Origin: Narthecium ossifragum
Taxonomy: Eukaryota > Streptophyta > Magnoliopsida > Dioscoreales > Nartheciaceae
Direction: 5' to 3'
Assembly: GCA_963920575.1 (NCBI GenBank)
Contig: OY986965.1
Coordinates: 19,298,957-19,362,956 of the forward strand
DNA: 64,000 bases
The notes beneath the pieces were generated by a model. That model made no database searches, was not told where the DNA came from, and saw only the letters and a program-made list of their open reading frames with translations. Both the position numbers and the translations under genes were made by a program. Shown piece by piece: positions 45,985-56,234 of the stretch; the first letter of the stretch is position 1; every line of letters begins with the position of its first letter.

Positions 45985-47448
45985 TGATAAGACGTGAAAA
46001 GTGCACAAATCACCATTATAATTTGACTTTGTTAGTTTCCGAGCAATGCTTCGTTGACTGTTTTTATCCTATTTCTGGTACAACCAATCCTAGTACATGT
46101 TAGATCTTGTTTGGAGTCAAAACGAGCTCGTTCGGGCAACTCCAACATGAAGGATCAATCATCACTTCATCAAAGGATCGATCATTCAAGTGCATCCACA
46201 GGGCGTGATCAACCACACAAGGGAAGGATCGATCATCTCCTATGTGAATGATCGATCCTTTACGGGCATGGCTAGCAATTGAAGACAAATGATCGATCCT
46301 CCTACATGGAAGGATCGATCATTTGATTGCCAGGAAGGAAATCAATGGCCAGGATCTAATCCTGGAGTGGGATGTTCCTAGGCTGTAAATAAACATATTT
46401 TAGGGTTTTTAAGCTCTTGTTCTCTCATGGACGGGAAGGAGAGTTTTCTTTCCACTGGGAGATTTTTCATTTTAGATTCTTTTGGAGGAGATCCATGGCG
46501 GAACAGTTTCCTCGACCTTCACCTATGGATCAACCCCTAAAGATGAGTAGCTAAACCCCTCACCAAGGGATTCTTATGATGTAACTAGGGTTTCTATTAG
46601 GGATTTCTAAAATCTAGGACTTGTATACCTTTTTGCATGACTTATATGGATTGATCTTAATTCGTTTAGAATTTGGGTGTTAGTTTATTATTGGATGTTT
46701 GGATTGTTCTAATGCGTGATAGATCAAGAGCATTGCATGTTAGGGCTTGAATTGGACTCATCTAATAGGAGGATCATGCTAGAACCATAGTTTCTTAGGT
46801 GAACTCTTTTCTGTGCCTAAGGATTGTATAGTGCTAGGACCACTATAATAGTGCTAGAACCACTACGTTCTATTCCTAATCCTCCATTTATCCTCTCTTT
46901 CTAGATTTGGCTATCAAGGTGTGAGAACCATCTTGATCTTATACCTAAATCCATATAATACTTACTTTCTCGCGATGAGTTCATCCTAACCCGAGGATTC
47001 ATTAGTGGTGATCATAACTAACCATTAGATCACTGATTTTTAGATAATATCTCTCACCGACAAGGAATCCTAACCGGAACTTGTTGAGTGAGTGATAGGG
47101 AGAACTAGTCATTCACCTATCAACCATTAGGAAAACCATTCAATGTGATTAGTGTGCCCTACTCTTAGGAAGACCTGGTAGAACCCGTGTTACGGATTAA
47201 GAATTCCTTGGTCTCTTTTCTTGCATCTATAAACCCTTAAGTTTCAAGCTAGTTTAGTATTAATTCCAAACCTTTCCTCAACTCATTAGTTGGAGACTAT
47301 ACAAAGCATTTCGACTCAATCCTAATTCCCTGTGGATTCGACTCAGACTCACTGCTAGCTACCCCTAAAGTAGTTAGTTAGAAGGTTGATTATAAATTTG
47401 TAATTTTGCGTAGACTTGTTAAGCCACGACACTTTTCAAGCGCTATCA
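45985..47448 (+). repeat. AT3 3' LTR
   Basis: 1464 bp from TGATAAGACGTGAAAAGTG to TTTTCAAGCGCTATCA. The two ends are partly inverted copies of each other. It carries perfect hairpins at 46224-46325 and a plant-like low-GC body. Confidence 0.88.
46140..46335. repeat. Palindrome array with asymmetric, mutually complementary arms
   Basis: AAGGATCGATCAT (46224-46236) and its exact complement ATGATCGATCCTT (46248-46260) flank an 11-base loop. CAAATGATCGATCCT (46286-46300) and its exact complement (46311-46325) flank a 10-base loop. Here the arms pair with each other and are not fully self-palindromic. Confidence 0.93.
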
Positions 47449-47658
47449 TAGGCATACCCTCTACTCAAGAGTCAGCACAACTGGACACCGGCTACACCTC
47501 AGAACCCGACTCGAGGCCGACATGACCTCTAAAATCATCAATCAACAGATGTTCGAGTCATCTAGGCCTATCATCGAAAATCGACTGAACACCACCATTC
47601 AAACCTGGACCTAGCTACCCAACCCCGGTCCTAGGGCTAAATCCGAGCTTCCAAGCCT
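47449..47658 (-). repeat. TK2-type LTR fragment
   Basis: It matches the reverse complement of the TK2 LTR (for example 27460-27660), starting TAGGCATACC and stopping at AGCCTCGGG. It is the target into which AT3 inserted. The right junction with AT2-type gag shows no LTR end, so it is a truncation. Confidence 0.75.
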
Positions 47659-48334
47659 CGGGAAATATTTTTAAGGAAAGCATTCTGAGATGATCCCATG
47701 TTGAAATCGAATTTGGAGCTAAGGTTTGGAGCCAATTGTTAGCCTTGTCTTTTAAAGAAAAAGGAAAAAGCTTGAGTGTAAAGGAATCATTATTAAAATC
47801 CTGATGTTTGAACATGGAAAGGATTTCAAGGAAGCTAGCAATGTGTTCATAGGGATCCTCATTCTCATGCCCATAGAAAGAAGGTAAAGCTATAATCCAG
47901 TTAGGCTTAATCTCACAATGTGTAGCATTGATGGTAGGTGGGTTGATACAAGAAGCATAGATATAAGGTCCGGTAGGAAGTGATTCCTAATTGGGACTTC
48001 TCTACTATTGTTATCATTTCCACCCCCAACCCATATTATCATTAGGGTCAATAACATGTTCCTCGTTTTCAGCCATTAAATATTGCAGGTTACTTAAGGC
48101 TTCCTGGTAATTACTTAAGAATTTCTGTCTTAAGGTTCTAGCTGCTCGAAGTGTGGCCTCTATTTCTAGATACAAATGTTCCAACGGATTATTTAGGGAT
48201 CGTCTGCCTTGCCTGCAATTTCACACCAAAAAGAGAAAAAGAAAATAGAATATTCGGAGGAAAAGAAAAAATTCGAAAAACAATGCTTGAAACAAAAAGT
48301 TTTGAAGCAAGAAAACTAACCTGACAGTGCTCGC

Positions 48335-48485
48335 AGTCGATCTCACGGTCGATCTGACGGTTGACCGTGGGACTATGCACCCTTACTTGAAGAAGTGATG
48401 GTCGATCGTTGCATCGACCCTGAGAAGCGTTTTCCGTGACAGAGCCTCATGGTCGATCCGGCGGTCGATGTGGCGATCGACGGTC
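48335..48485. repeat. Variant palindrome group, GGTCGATC type
   Basis: In the leader: repeated CGGTCGATC with partners such as GCGATCGAC, spaced about 12-24 bp. The position corresponds to 33505-33625 of AT2, where the sites are CCGATCGATCGG instead. Confidence 0.7.
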
Positions 48486-48672
48486 CGTTTGCTTCAAGGT
48501 AAAATCGTTCCAATGCTGCAAAAATTCCATAAAATTGTTCAAAAAATCCTAAAAATATAAAATAAAGTAATTAAAAATAAAAATATAACTAAACTCAGAA
48601 AAAGAGTTAAGTGAAAATTAAATCGATACTCCATTGAAAATCAAAAGAATTCCCGGCAACGGCGACAAAAAT

Positions 48673-50081
48673 TGATCAGTTGCAAACGCGTCGTTAAATC
48701 AGATGCAAACTCAATTAAAAGTAGAATTTATAAACCCTTATTCAAAGTACTAAACTATTGGGTAGAATAGTGATGAAACCACAGGGAAAACTTTGATTAT
48801 GAAGGAGAAATCAGAATTAAATCTCGAAACTTTAAACCGAAAGCAAAAATGATTGATTTGGATTTTAGAAACTTATTAATTAAAATTAATTAAGAAAGCG
48901 ATCTAAAAAGATTGAAATATATTAATGACAGAAAACCTAGGGATTACTCAATCCACTTTAGTTTCACTTCTTGTACTCTCTAGTTATCCTCTTGTTTTCT
49001 TATCTAGATATTATAGATTCACAACTTCTTAAGTTTACATGAATCCCTAAAAGAATGTGAGTGTTTTCCAAAGGCATATTTTATCTTCGATTAGCATAGA
49101 TTGTCTTCGAGGTAACCTTAGCACAAGCTATCGTCACAAAGCATAAAATATCTCATCGGTTATTCACAAACTACATCAAGACTATCCTATTTATCTTTAC
49201 CATCAATCACCGAAATCAGGTAGGCCTCAATATACGTCAAGGAACTCTGTTCTCTCAACACTATTATCATTAAAAACATATCTATAAGATCATGTTCAGA
49301 AAAAGAATACAAGTATCAAACTAGAAAATACAAAGAAGCTACACAAAAGCTTCATGAGATCCCTAAGTACAGAAATTACCTACTCATCTTAGAGATGGAA
49401 GCTATAGATTCGATGAAGAACGATTGGGATCCACGCCGCGGCTCCATCTTCTTCAGAGAATCTTCCAAACCCTAATTCTCTCTAATTTTCGGCCAGCAAA
49501 CACCTTCTTATAGGTCTATTGCCGGAATTAGGGTAATGACTAAGTTGGACTTCTACTACAACTCGGATTCCCTAGATTAATTCCTGGTTGTCCTACTCCG
49601 GTCGCATTTGGGTCCAATCAAGCCGGAATTGGAAAACAAGTCCAACATAAAAGTTGTCAATTAGTACATCTTCTATCCGCTCATGAAGATTTGATAATAT
49701 TCGGACTTACCAAGAATATTTGGCGAATATTCTTTTGAATAGCGACGAACCAGTTTCCCAGCATCTGTTTATCTTCATAGTCTTCAAACCTGGTATCAAT
49801 TTGTCGGGAATCTCGCAAAGTGTCCAACATTAAAGTTGTTCGTCTTGATGTCTTATCGAAGTCCTCCAAATTTCAGGAATTTAAGGTTTATCTGGAGATT
49901 TTAGCCGGTTCTTTTCAAACTGACATTGAAGCGTAATTTCAACATATTAGCCTTTTTCTATATTTCCTGGCTTGAATCTTCATTAAACCTGAAATCAACT
50001 AACAAACTATGAAATACAAATACTCTCGGGCTAACAAAGATAAATTAAGGAGTTTAAGTATGAATATTTAGTGACTCATCA
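48673..50081 (-). repeat. AT2-type LTR
   Basis: 1409 bp from TGATCAGTTGCAAACGCG to GTGACTCATCA, diverged from the AT2 LTRs. Confidence 0.88.
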
Positions 50082-50235
50082 CACCCCCCAACTTACACTT
50101 TGCTAGTTCTCGAGCAAAGAAAAAATAGAATAAAAGCAATAAATCTATCTAGCCACTTTCGTAGGTCTCACGATTGCACTTAGCATGTGCAACAAGCCTT
50201 TAAACCCCTGGGTTATCCCAGTGGAGGAGTTATAG

Positions 50236-50710
50236 GGGTTATTTGCCTAAAAGGCCCCCCGGTCATCCCTATTAGCAGACCGAGACCCCAACCCCTAATA
50301 TTTTGCAGATTCGAACCCCAAACCTCCTAAATCCCAAAATTGCCCTCTGATTCCTCCCGACATTAATGACCATATTCATGTGGCATGGCCATCCGATTGA
50401 ATAGCCGTCATATGGTAGTGGACACGTAGCGTGTTTTCATTCGTCCACGTAAGATTTAAATAAATAAATAAATAAATAAATAACGTCCCGTCGACATAAG
50501 AGGAGAGGTTGTCACTCACTCACGCCTCCTCCTCCTTCCCGCCAGTAGAAGTTTCTCCCCGCCAAAATTCTTACCGGTACTTACATATTCACCTGCTTCA
50601 TCTCCTTCCCATTGTCATCTCCTTTTCCCCTTCACCTGCTTCACCTACATCCTTGCATGACAGTCTTCTCCCTTGAAGATAGCAGTCCCCCCCCGCCTCT
50701 TGGACTTTCA
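50236..50710. other. Unassigned segment ending at the SIRE primer site
   Basis: It begins abruptly as GGGGTTATTTGCCTAAAAGG, is C-rich in part, contains a (TAAA)n microsatellite (50457-50483), and ends GGACTTTCA just before the primer site, as a copia LTR would. I could not find the LTR's 5' end, so where the flank stops and the LTR starts is open. Confidence 0.4.
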
Positions 50711-50712
50711 AT

Positions 50713-50724
50713 TGGTATCAGAGC
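50713..50724 (+). other. SIRE primer binding site (tRNA-iMet)
   Basis: TGGTATCAGAGC, then AGGTCTCTACTT, a typical start of SIRE/Maximus internal regions. Confidence 0.85.
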
Positions 50725-50779
50725 AGGTCTCTACTTCTCTACTTTATAGGTTTAATAGCCCGTAGAGGTTCCTAAATCG

Positions 50780-52435
50780 ATATGGAAAACATAGAGGAGT
50801 AATTCACAAATAGGCCACCCTACTTCAATGGTTCAAATTTTGGTAATTTAAAATGAAAATGGAGATTTTTATACAATCTATAGACTATGAAGCTTGGATG
50901 ATGATGATAGAGGATGTACCCATTATTCCTATGCAGATCATTGAGAAAAGGGAAGTTCCAAAAACCAAGAGTGAGTATACCGCAGCTGACTTAAGGAGCC
51001 TCCAAATCAATGCCAAGGCAAAAAAACTACTTATTTTGTGCCCTTAGTCCAAATGAGTTTAATAGAGTTTCTGGATGCAAAATCAGCTAAAGAGATTTGG
51101 GAAAAACTTGAGGTCACATATGCAGGAACTAGTCGAGTTTAGGAATCCAAAATTAGTATGTTTGTGCATGAATATGAACTTTTTTCATGAAGGATAACGA
51201 AACTATTTGTGAGATGTTTACTCGTTATACTAATATCATGAATGTTCTTGAATCAATTGGAAGAATTTATGCTAACGATGAGGTTGTGAGAAAGATTCTT
51301 AGGTGTCTACCTAAATCTTGGGATCCCAAAGTGACGGGCATCAAACAAGCTAAAGATCTTTCAAAATTGTCACTCGATGAGCTCATGGGTTCCCTCATGA
51401 CCTATGAGATGATTTTGATGAGAAGCAACGAAGAAGGAGATAAAAAGAAGAAGACGGTTGCTTTCAAGTCATCTAGTAAAGACCCATCCGATTCAAGTGA
51501 AGGAGATGATGATGATGAATTGGTGATGATATCAAGAAGAATTCAAAAGATCTTAAAACGCCTAGGAGGAAAGAAATTCTTCAAGAAAAGATTTCCCAAA
51601 GGTGAAAAATCTAATGCCAATACTTCTAACTCCAATGAAATAATTTGTTATGAGTGTAGGAAACCCGACCACTACAAGAGTAAATGTCCTGAATACAAAA
51701 CGACATCAAAGGAGTTTAAGAAGAAAAAGGCAATGATTGTTACTTGGGAAGAAAGTGATGTGGAAACCTCATCCGATGAAGAAGAACAAGAGGTAGCCAA
51801 CATATGCTTAATGGCACACGGAGATGAGGAAGATGAGGAAAAAGAGGTAGAAGATGAGCTTGCATTTGAAGAACGTTTTGATGCTTATCATGCTTTAGCT
51901 AATAATTTCAAGTTCCTTAAAACGAAATACTATACTACTTGTATGGACTTGAAGAAAGTAGAAGAAGAAAAATTAGATGCCATGCATAGGATTGGAACCT
52001 TGGAAAAAAAAAACAAATGCACGCTAGACAACAAGTCTTGTGACACTAGTGACACACTTGAGAAGGAACTCAAGGACACTCAATACGAGCTCACCATATT
52101 AAAGAACACAACTATGATATGCAAAGGGAACTCATCTACTTGAGGAAATCCAAGAGAGATCTCACTCTTGAGGTTGATGACTTAAAGATCACTCTATCTA
52201 AATTTATGAACAGTAGAGACAAGCTAGATGAGATCCTTGATAGCCTAAGGAGCTCCTTAAAAAAGGAAGGAATTAGCTACAATCCTAGGAAGATGAACAA
52301 CCAAAAGAAGACTAACTTTGTTAAAGCATCTTCTCATCCTCCTAAGGTAGAAAAAGCACCTATATGTCATTATTGTTGCAAAGTAGGTCGCATTGCACTT
52401 AGTTGCTATATGCACTTAGTTGCTATATCATGAGG
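50780..52435 (+). pseudogene. SIRE/Maximus-type copia gag
   Basis: Ty1/copia gag, which would bind and package element RNA. The start ATG at 50780 reads MENIEE and hits a TAA six codons in; a frameshift then leads to KMEIFIQSIDYEAW (50853 onward), and another near 51030-51050. From 51187 a 318-codon frame runs: ETICEMFTRYTNIM, a long lysine- and acid-rich region, a zinc knuckle CYECRKPDHYKSKC near 51650 (CX2CX4HX4C intact), and a coiled-coil segment. A frame change near 52120 gives the last 104 codons with a second knuckle, CHYCCKVGRIALSC, whose His is replaced by Arg. It ends in a short tandem TGCACTTAGTTGCTATAT, where a solo LTR cuts it; pol resumes at 63022. Confidence 0.88.
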
Positions 52436-52639
52436 TGTGAGGACCCGTCCCTCTATTCCTGTGGCTCGTCGTGGATCGCAAGGGCAATTTGGTAAATTGC
52501 GCCTTGTCGGCTAGTTTCACACCCGCGTGTGTACACTCTGACCATGTTTGTGGAAATGTTTGGCTAGAATGGTTAGTGGAATCTGGGATCGAAAGATCCG
52601 GGCTTGTGCTTAAGTTATAGCCAAAGTTTAGCTTTCTGC

Positions 52640-53350
52640 ACCTAAGGGATCGATCTCCCTAGCTAGAGGATCGATCTCTTAGTGCCAGACAGTCAAACCC
52701 GATTTGGCAAGGAAGATCGATCTTTTTCTCAAAAGAGATCGATATTTCTTGAGTCGGTTCGTTCGTCCATAAAACGAACGAAACCTTTTCTTTTGATTTT
52801 TTTGGAAAATCCGAGATTTCAGCCGTGTTCTTGCTGGATTTGAGTTCGTTTGAGGAAGATCTAAGGCCCAGTAGTTTGGATTGAAGCTGCTATTGCATAG
52901 GTAGGGATCCTACCTACAGTCTTCCGGGTTTTTGGAGTTTTTCCGGTTTGATTTTGTTCTTTTGCTTAGATCTGTTAAAATACATATTTGTTTTCCATGA
53001 TTTCACCGGTTTTGGACTCGTGGGTTCTTGATCTACCAGATCCTAGAGTTTTGGGGGATTTAGTTGTATTTTTCAGCGGTATTTCACGCCGTCCGGTCGC
53101 CGTAGAACCCATTCGGATCGATCTCCCTTGAGGCAAGATCGATCCCTTCTGGGTCGTCACGCCCAGCCCGAGCAGGATCGATCCCTCGGCTGGAGAAAGA
53201 TCGATCCTTGCCTGGGTTGAGGTGGCGGGTTCCATGTCACGAAGAAGATCGATCCTTCTGGTGGAGAAGATCGATCTCCTTCGGTTGACAGGGACGAGTT
53301 TCTCCCAAGTGCTAAGAAGATCAATCCCCTTGGGAAGGGAGATCGATCTC
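52640..53350. repeat. Two palindrome clusters in the solo TK1 LTR
   Basis: Proximal cluster 52646-52745, with a TATA-like TCCATAAAAC at 52765-52774 just after it. Distal cluster 53117-53355 contains the perfect inverted pair GGATCGATCT and AGATCGATCC. The spacing follows the T1 LTR. Confidence 0.85.
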
Positions 53351-54099
53351 TTAGTGGCTGAGGAGTGTTTTCAAGTGGCTTTTGCCCGCGGGGCTTTGTG
53401 TGATGGTTTTCTCTACTGTTTTATATCTGGTACATATGTTTAAGCATGCCCTATAATAGGGGCAGTGGTGAACCGGGGGAGTGATGACTCTCGGGATGTT
53501 TAGAATAAACGGGTGGGTAGCCCTGCAGCTTTCCCTAGCCTTGCATGCCGGCGTGCGCCGAGGGTTTTATCTGTGATATCTGTGAGCTGTTATTTGTGAG
53601 GCTGCTTCCCGATGAAGGTGTTGTGGTGGACTGCTGACAGTTGGTGGTGGTACCACTGTACCAGCTCATAGACCTTATTTACCTGTTCACCACCCATGGC
53701 CGGCAGGGTGCCGTGCCCAGACCTTGTCTGATATACAATCACATACTGATGCATGCTTATTTATATATTCCTGCGTGTGCTTATAACATGCATTGCTTTG
53801 TGCATTAGTTGTATCTGTGTAGGGCGCTGGCGATGGGTTGATCGCCGATCTGGGGCTTTCGGGTAGTCCGGATCTAGCTCTAGGACCATCACGGGTAGCT
53901 TGGTCCAGGATTCGATTTGTAGTATTCAGTCGATTTCGATGATAGGGTTAGATGACCTGAATACATATGGTTTGATGTTTAGAGGTCGTGTCGGTCTCGA
54001 GCCGAGTGTTGAGGTGTAGCTGGTGTCCGGTTCACTGCCTCCTTGGCAGAGGTTGTGCCTACTCAGCGGTGTTGGTTGCCCGCCTAGCAGTGTTGGTTT

Positions 54100-54948
54100 T
54101 GATGAGACGTGAAAAGTACATAAATTAACCCCTTAATTTACCTTTATTAGTCTTCGATCAAGGTATTTCTAATAATCTTCATGGTATTTCAGGTACAAGA
54201 GTGCTCAACAGAAATTAGATCAACTTTGGAGCTTAAACGAGCCTATTCGAGCACATTTAGGTACATGGGTCAAATTCAAAGATTAAACTGTACCTTCTCA
54301 AGAAGAACCAAATAATATGCCATAGATGATTGGAAAGCTCTGGAAGTCTAGTTTCTGGAGAATTTTACTGTTCATGATTCCTAGTTTCTTAGATGAAGTT
54401 ATGGCATTTTTGGTACCAATGCGCAGTGCTGAATGACAAAAGAGATAATATGCAGAAAAGAAGATCGATCTTCTGTGTATAAAAGATCGATCTTTGTACT
54501 GTAGCAGAGATGACAGAGAGCAATAATTCAAAAGATCAATCTTCTCCCTATAGAAGATCGATCTTCTGCGGGCGTAGCCAGTTTTACGAGATAAAAAGAT
54601 CGATCTTCTGCGGGCGCAGCCAGTTTTACGAGATAAAAAGATCAATCTTCACCCCTAGAAGATCGATCTTTCACGGGCAAAAGAGATGACAGAGCGCGAC
54701 ATTCTAGAGGATCGATCCTCGCCTACTAAAAGATCGATCTTCATCGGGGCGCACCCAACAATCAAGAATAAAGATCGATCTTCATCTATAGGAAGATCGA
54801 TCTTCATCTATAGGAAGATCGATCTTTCACGGGACCAGCGATCACACGGAAGAGGAAGATCGATCTTCTACCCTATAAGGATCGATCCTTTTGTGCCAGC
54901 CGAGCAAAATCAATGGTCCAGATCTAATCCGAGTGGGGGAGGCTTGTG
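54100..54948 (+). repeat. AT4 5' LTR, truncated
   Basis: Matches the 3' LTR from its start to about GGGGGAGGCTTG, then changes to ORF sequence. The missing part would include the TATA box, the rest of the LTR and the primer site. Confidence 0.82.
54461..54890. repeat. Palindrome array, AAGATCGATCTT type, expanded
   Basis: Twelve exact GATCGATC cores and two GATCAATC variants. The 3' LTR of the same element has six in 170 bp. Several linkers here are duplicated (CTTCTGCGGGCG and CAGCCAGTTTTACGAGAT, CTTCATCTATAGGAAG). Confidence 0.92.
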
Positions 54949-56234
54949 TACTATAGTATTTCTATCTTTTGGCTTGGTCCTTGTTTATGTGATTGTTTAT
55001 ACAAGGCCGATGAGTATATGCCACCGGGTGGCGCAATGAACGATTATTTTTTACCATTTAATTATGCACCTGCTTATGTTCATGATACATATGATTTCTC
55101 AAATTCGGCATATAATTCGCATTCATACACCTATGATGCAGATTTGAGTAATCATCCATACTTTTATTGGAAACCCCAAGGTCAATACCTTCTTGATGTT
55201 CAACCACAAAACATGAGCTCACCCGACCAATATTTTGCACTTAGCTCTACATCGCCCTATCTTTCTCAAACACAATACCCACCACCCCAACATAGGTACG
55301 AGCCCCCCCATTTCTTTTGAACCACAAGCACAAATAGATCCATCTTTAGATGAAAGGATCCTTAAAGCTCTAGAGTCTTTTGAGGCACAAAACCAACTTA
55401 TACGTTCTCACTCGCAATCATTAGCCAATATAGAAGTTCGAATTGAACAACTAGCTTCATTGATTGATTCAGACTATGATAAGGTTGATGGTTGTGTGAG
55501 TGAGCCAGTGCCTCCCAATTTTAATAATGATGCTTGTGATGCTTATTTTACCAGTGTTAAGAATGCATGCAATGATGTGATCTCTTTTGAGGTGTTACCG
55601 GTTCATGATATTATGGATAATATTTTGCCTTGTGAAGTGAATGAATCGGTCCCTCCGGTGTTTCTTGATGATAATGGTATAGATGAATGCATGCATGATT
55701 TGGTACCTCCCATGTGTCATGATAATGTTCTTAATGATATGATTTCCAATCATATTGAGGTTTTATGAGATATCATGATGCCGGTTTATGAAACCTTCCT
55801 CAAGGACACACCTAAGATTGAGGATGAATCATTTGATATTAATGTGCCGGTTTATGAAGCTTTTCATGAGGATATACTTGATTTTGATAATGATTCATGC
55901 GATATTGTGTCGCCGGTTTATGAAGATTTTCATGAGCATAGATCTGATTTTGAGGAGGATGATTCTTATGATATTGATTTACCGGTTCACGAAGCTTTTT
56001 ATGAGGGCTTACCTATTCTTAATGCATTGGATGACAATGATATCTTACAAATTTTCGATGATTATGGGGATGATGACGTTTGCAATGATAAATTGCCGGT
56101 TTTTGACGTGTCGGATAAGAATGATGTTATGCCTTGTTTAAATGATCATGAGGACTCTAATGAAATTTGCGAGAGCTTTTATAGTAAGCCTCAAATTGAG
56201 CCTTTACCTTCCATATCATCCACACTAGGTGAAC

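Larger units (their letters stand above)
22527..47448 (+). mobile_element. AT3, Athila-like element, 3' portion, with nested insertions
   Basis: Pieces at 22527-23816, 35266-36794 and 45534-45984 join across two clean nested insertions (AT2 with CGATG, TK2 with GGTGG/GGTTG) and end in a polypurine tract plus LTR (45985-47448). The 5' half and 5' LTR lie left of the window beyond T1. No gag or pol is seen in the visible part. Its LTR end abuts TAGGC and a TK2 LTR fragment, so AT3 probably inserted into a minus-strand TK2 LTR. Confidence 0.8.
47659..50235 (-). mobile_element. Truncated AT2-type element: gag piece, leader, LTR, polypurine end
   Basis: On the minus strand, gag N-terminal and capsid sequence (47659-48200, MFKHQDFNNDSFTLKLFPF), a leader (48201-48645), a primer site (about 48650-48666, one mismatch), an LTR (48673-50081) and then the polypurine tract and 3' end of another copy (50082-50235). 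The LTR therefore has a primer site on one side and a polypurine tract on the other. It is cut at 50235 at GAGTTATAG. Confidence 0.82.

Noticed and set aside
54461..54890. CRISPR-like look of regularly spaced palindromic repeats
   Set aside because: The host is a plant, repeats are only 8-14 bp, linkers are shared and not unique, and no cas gene is present.
55788..56141. 117-codon methionine- and isoleucine-rich ORF
   Set aside because: Shifted-frame shadow of the AT4 acidic repeats.
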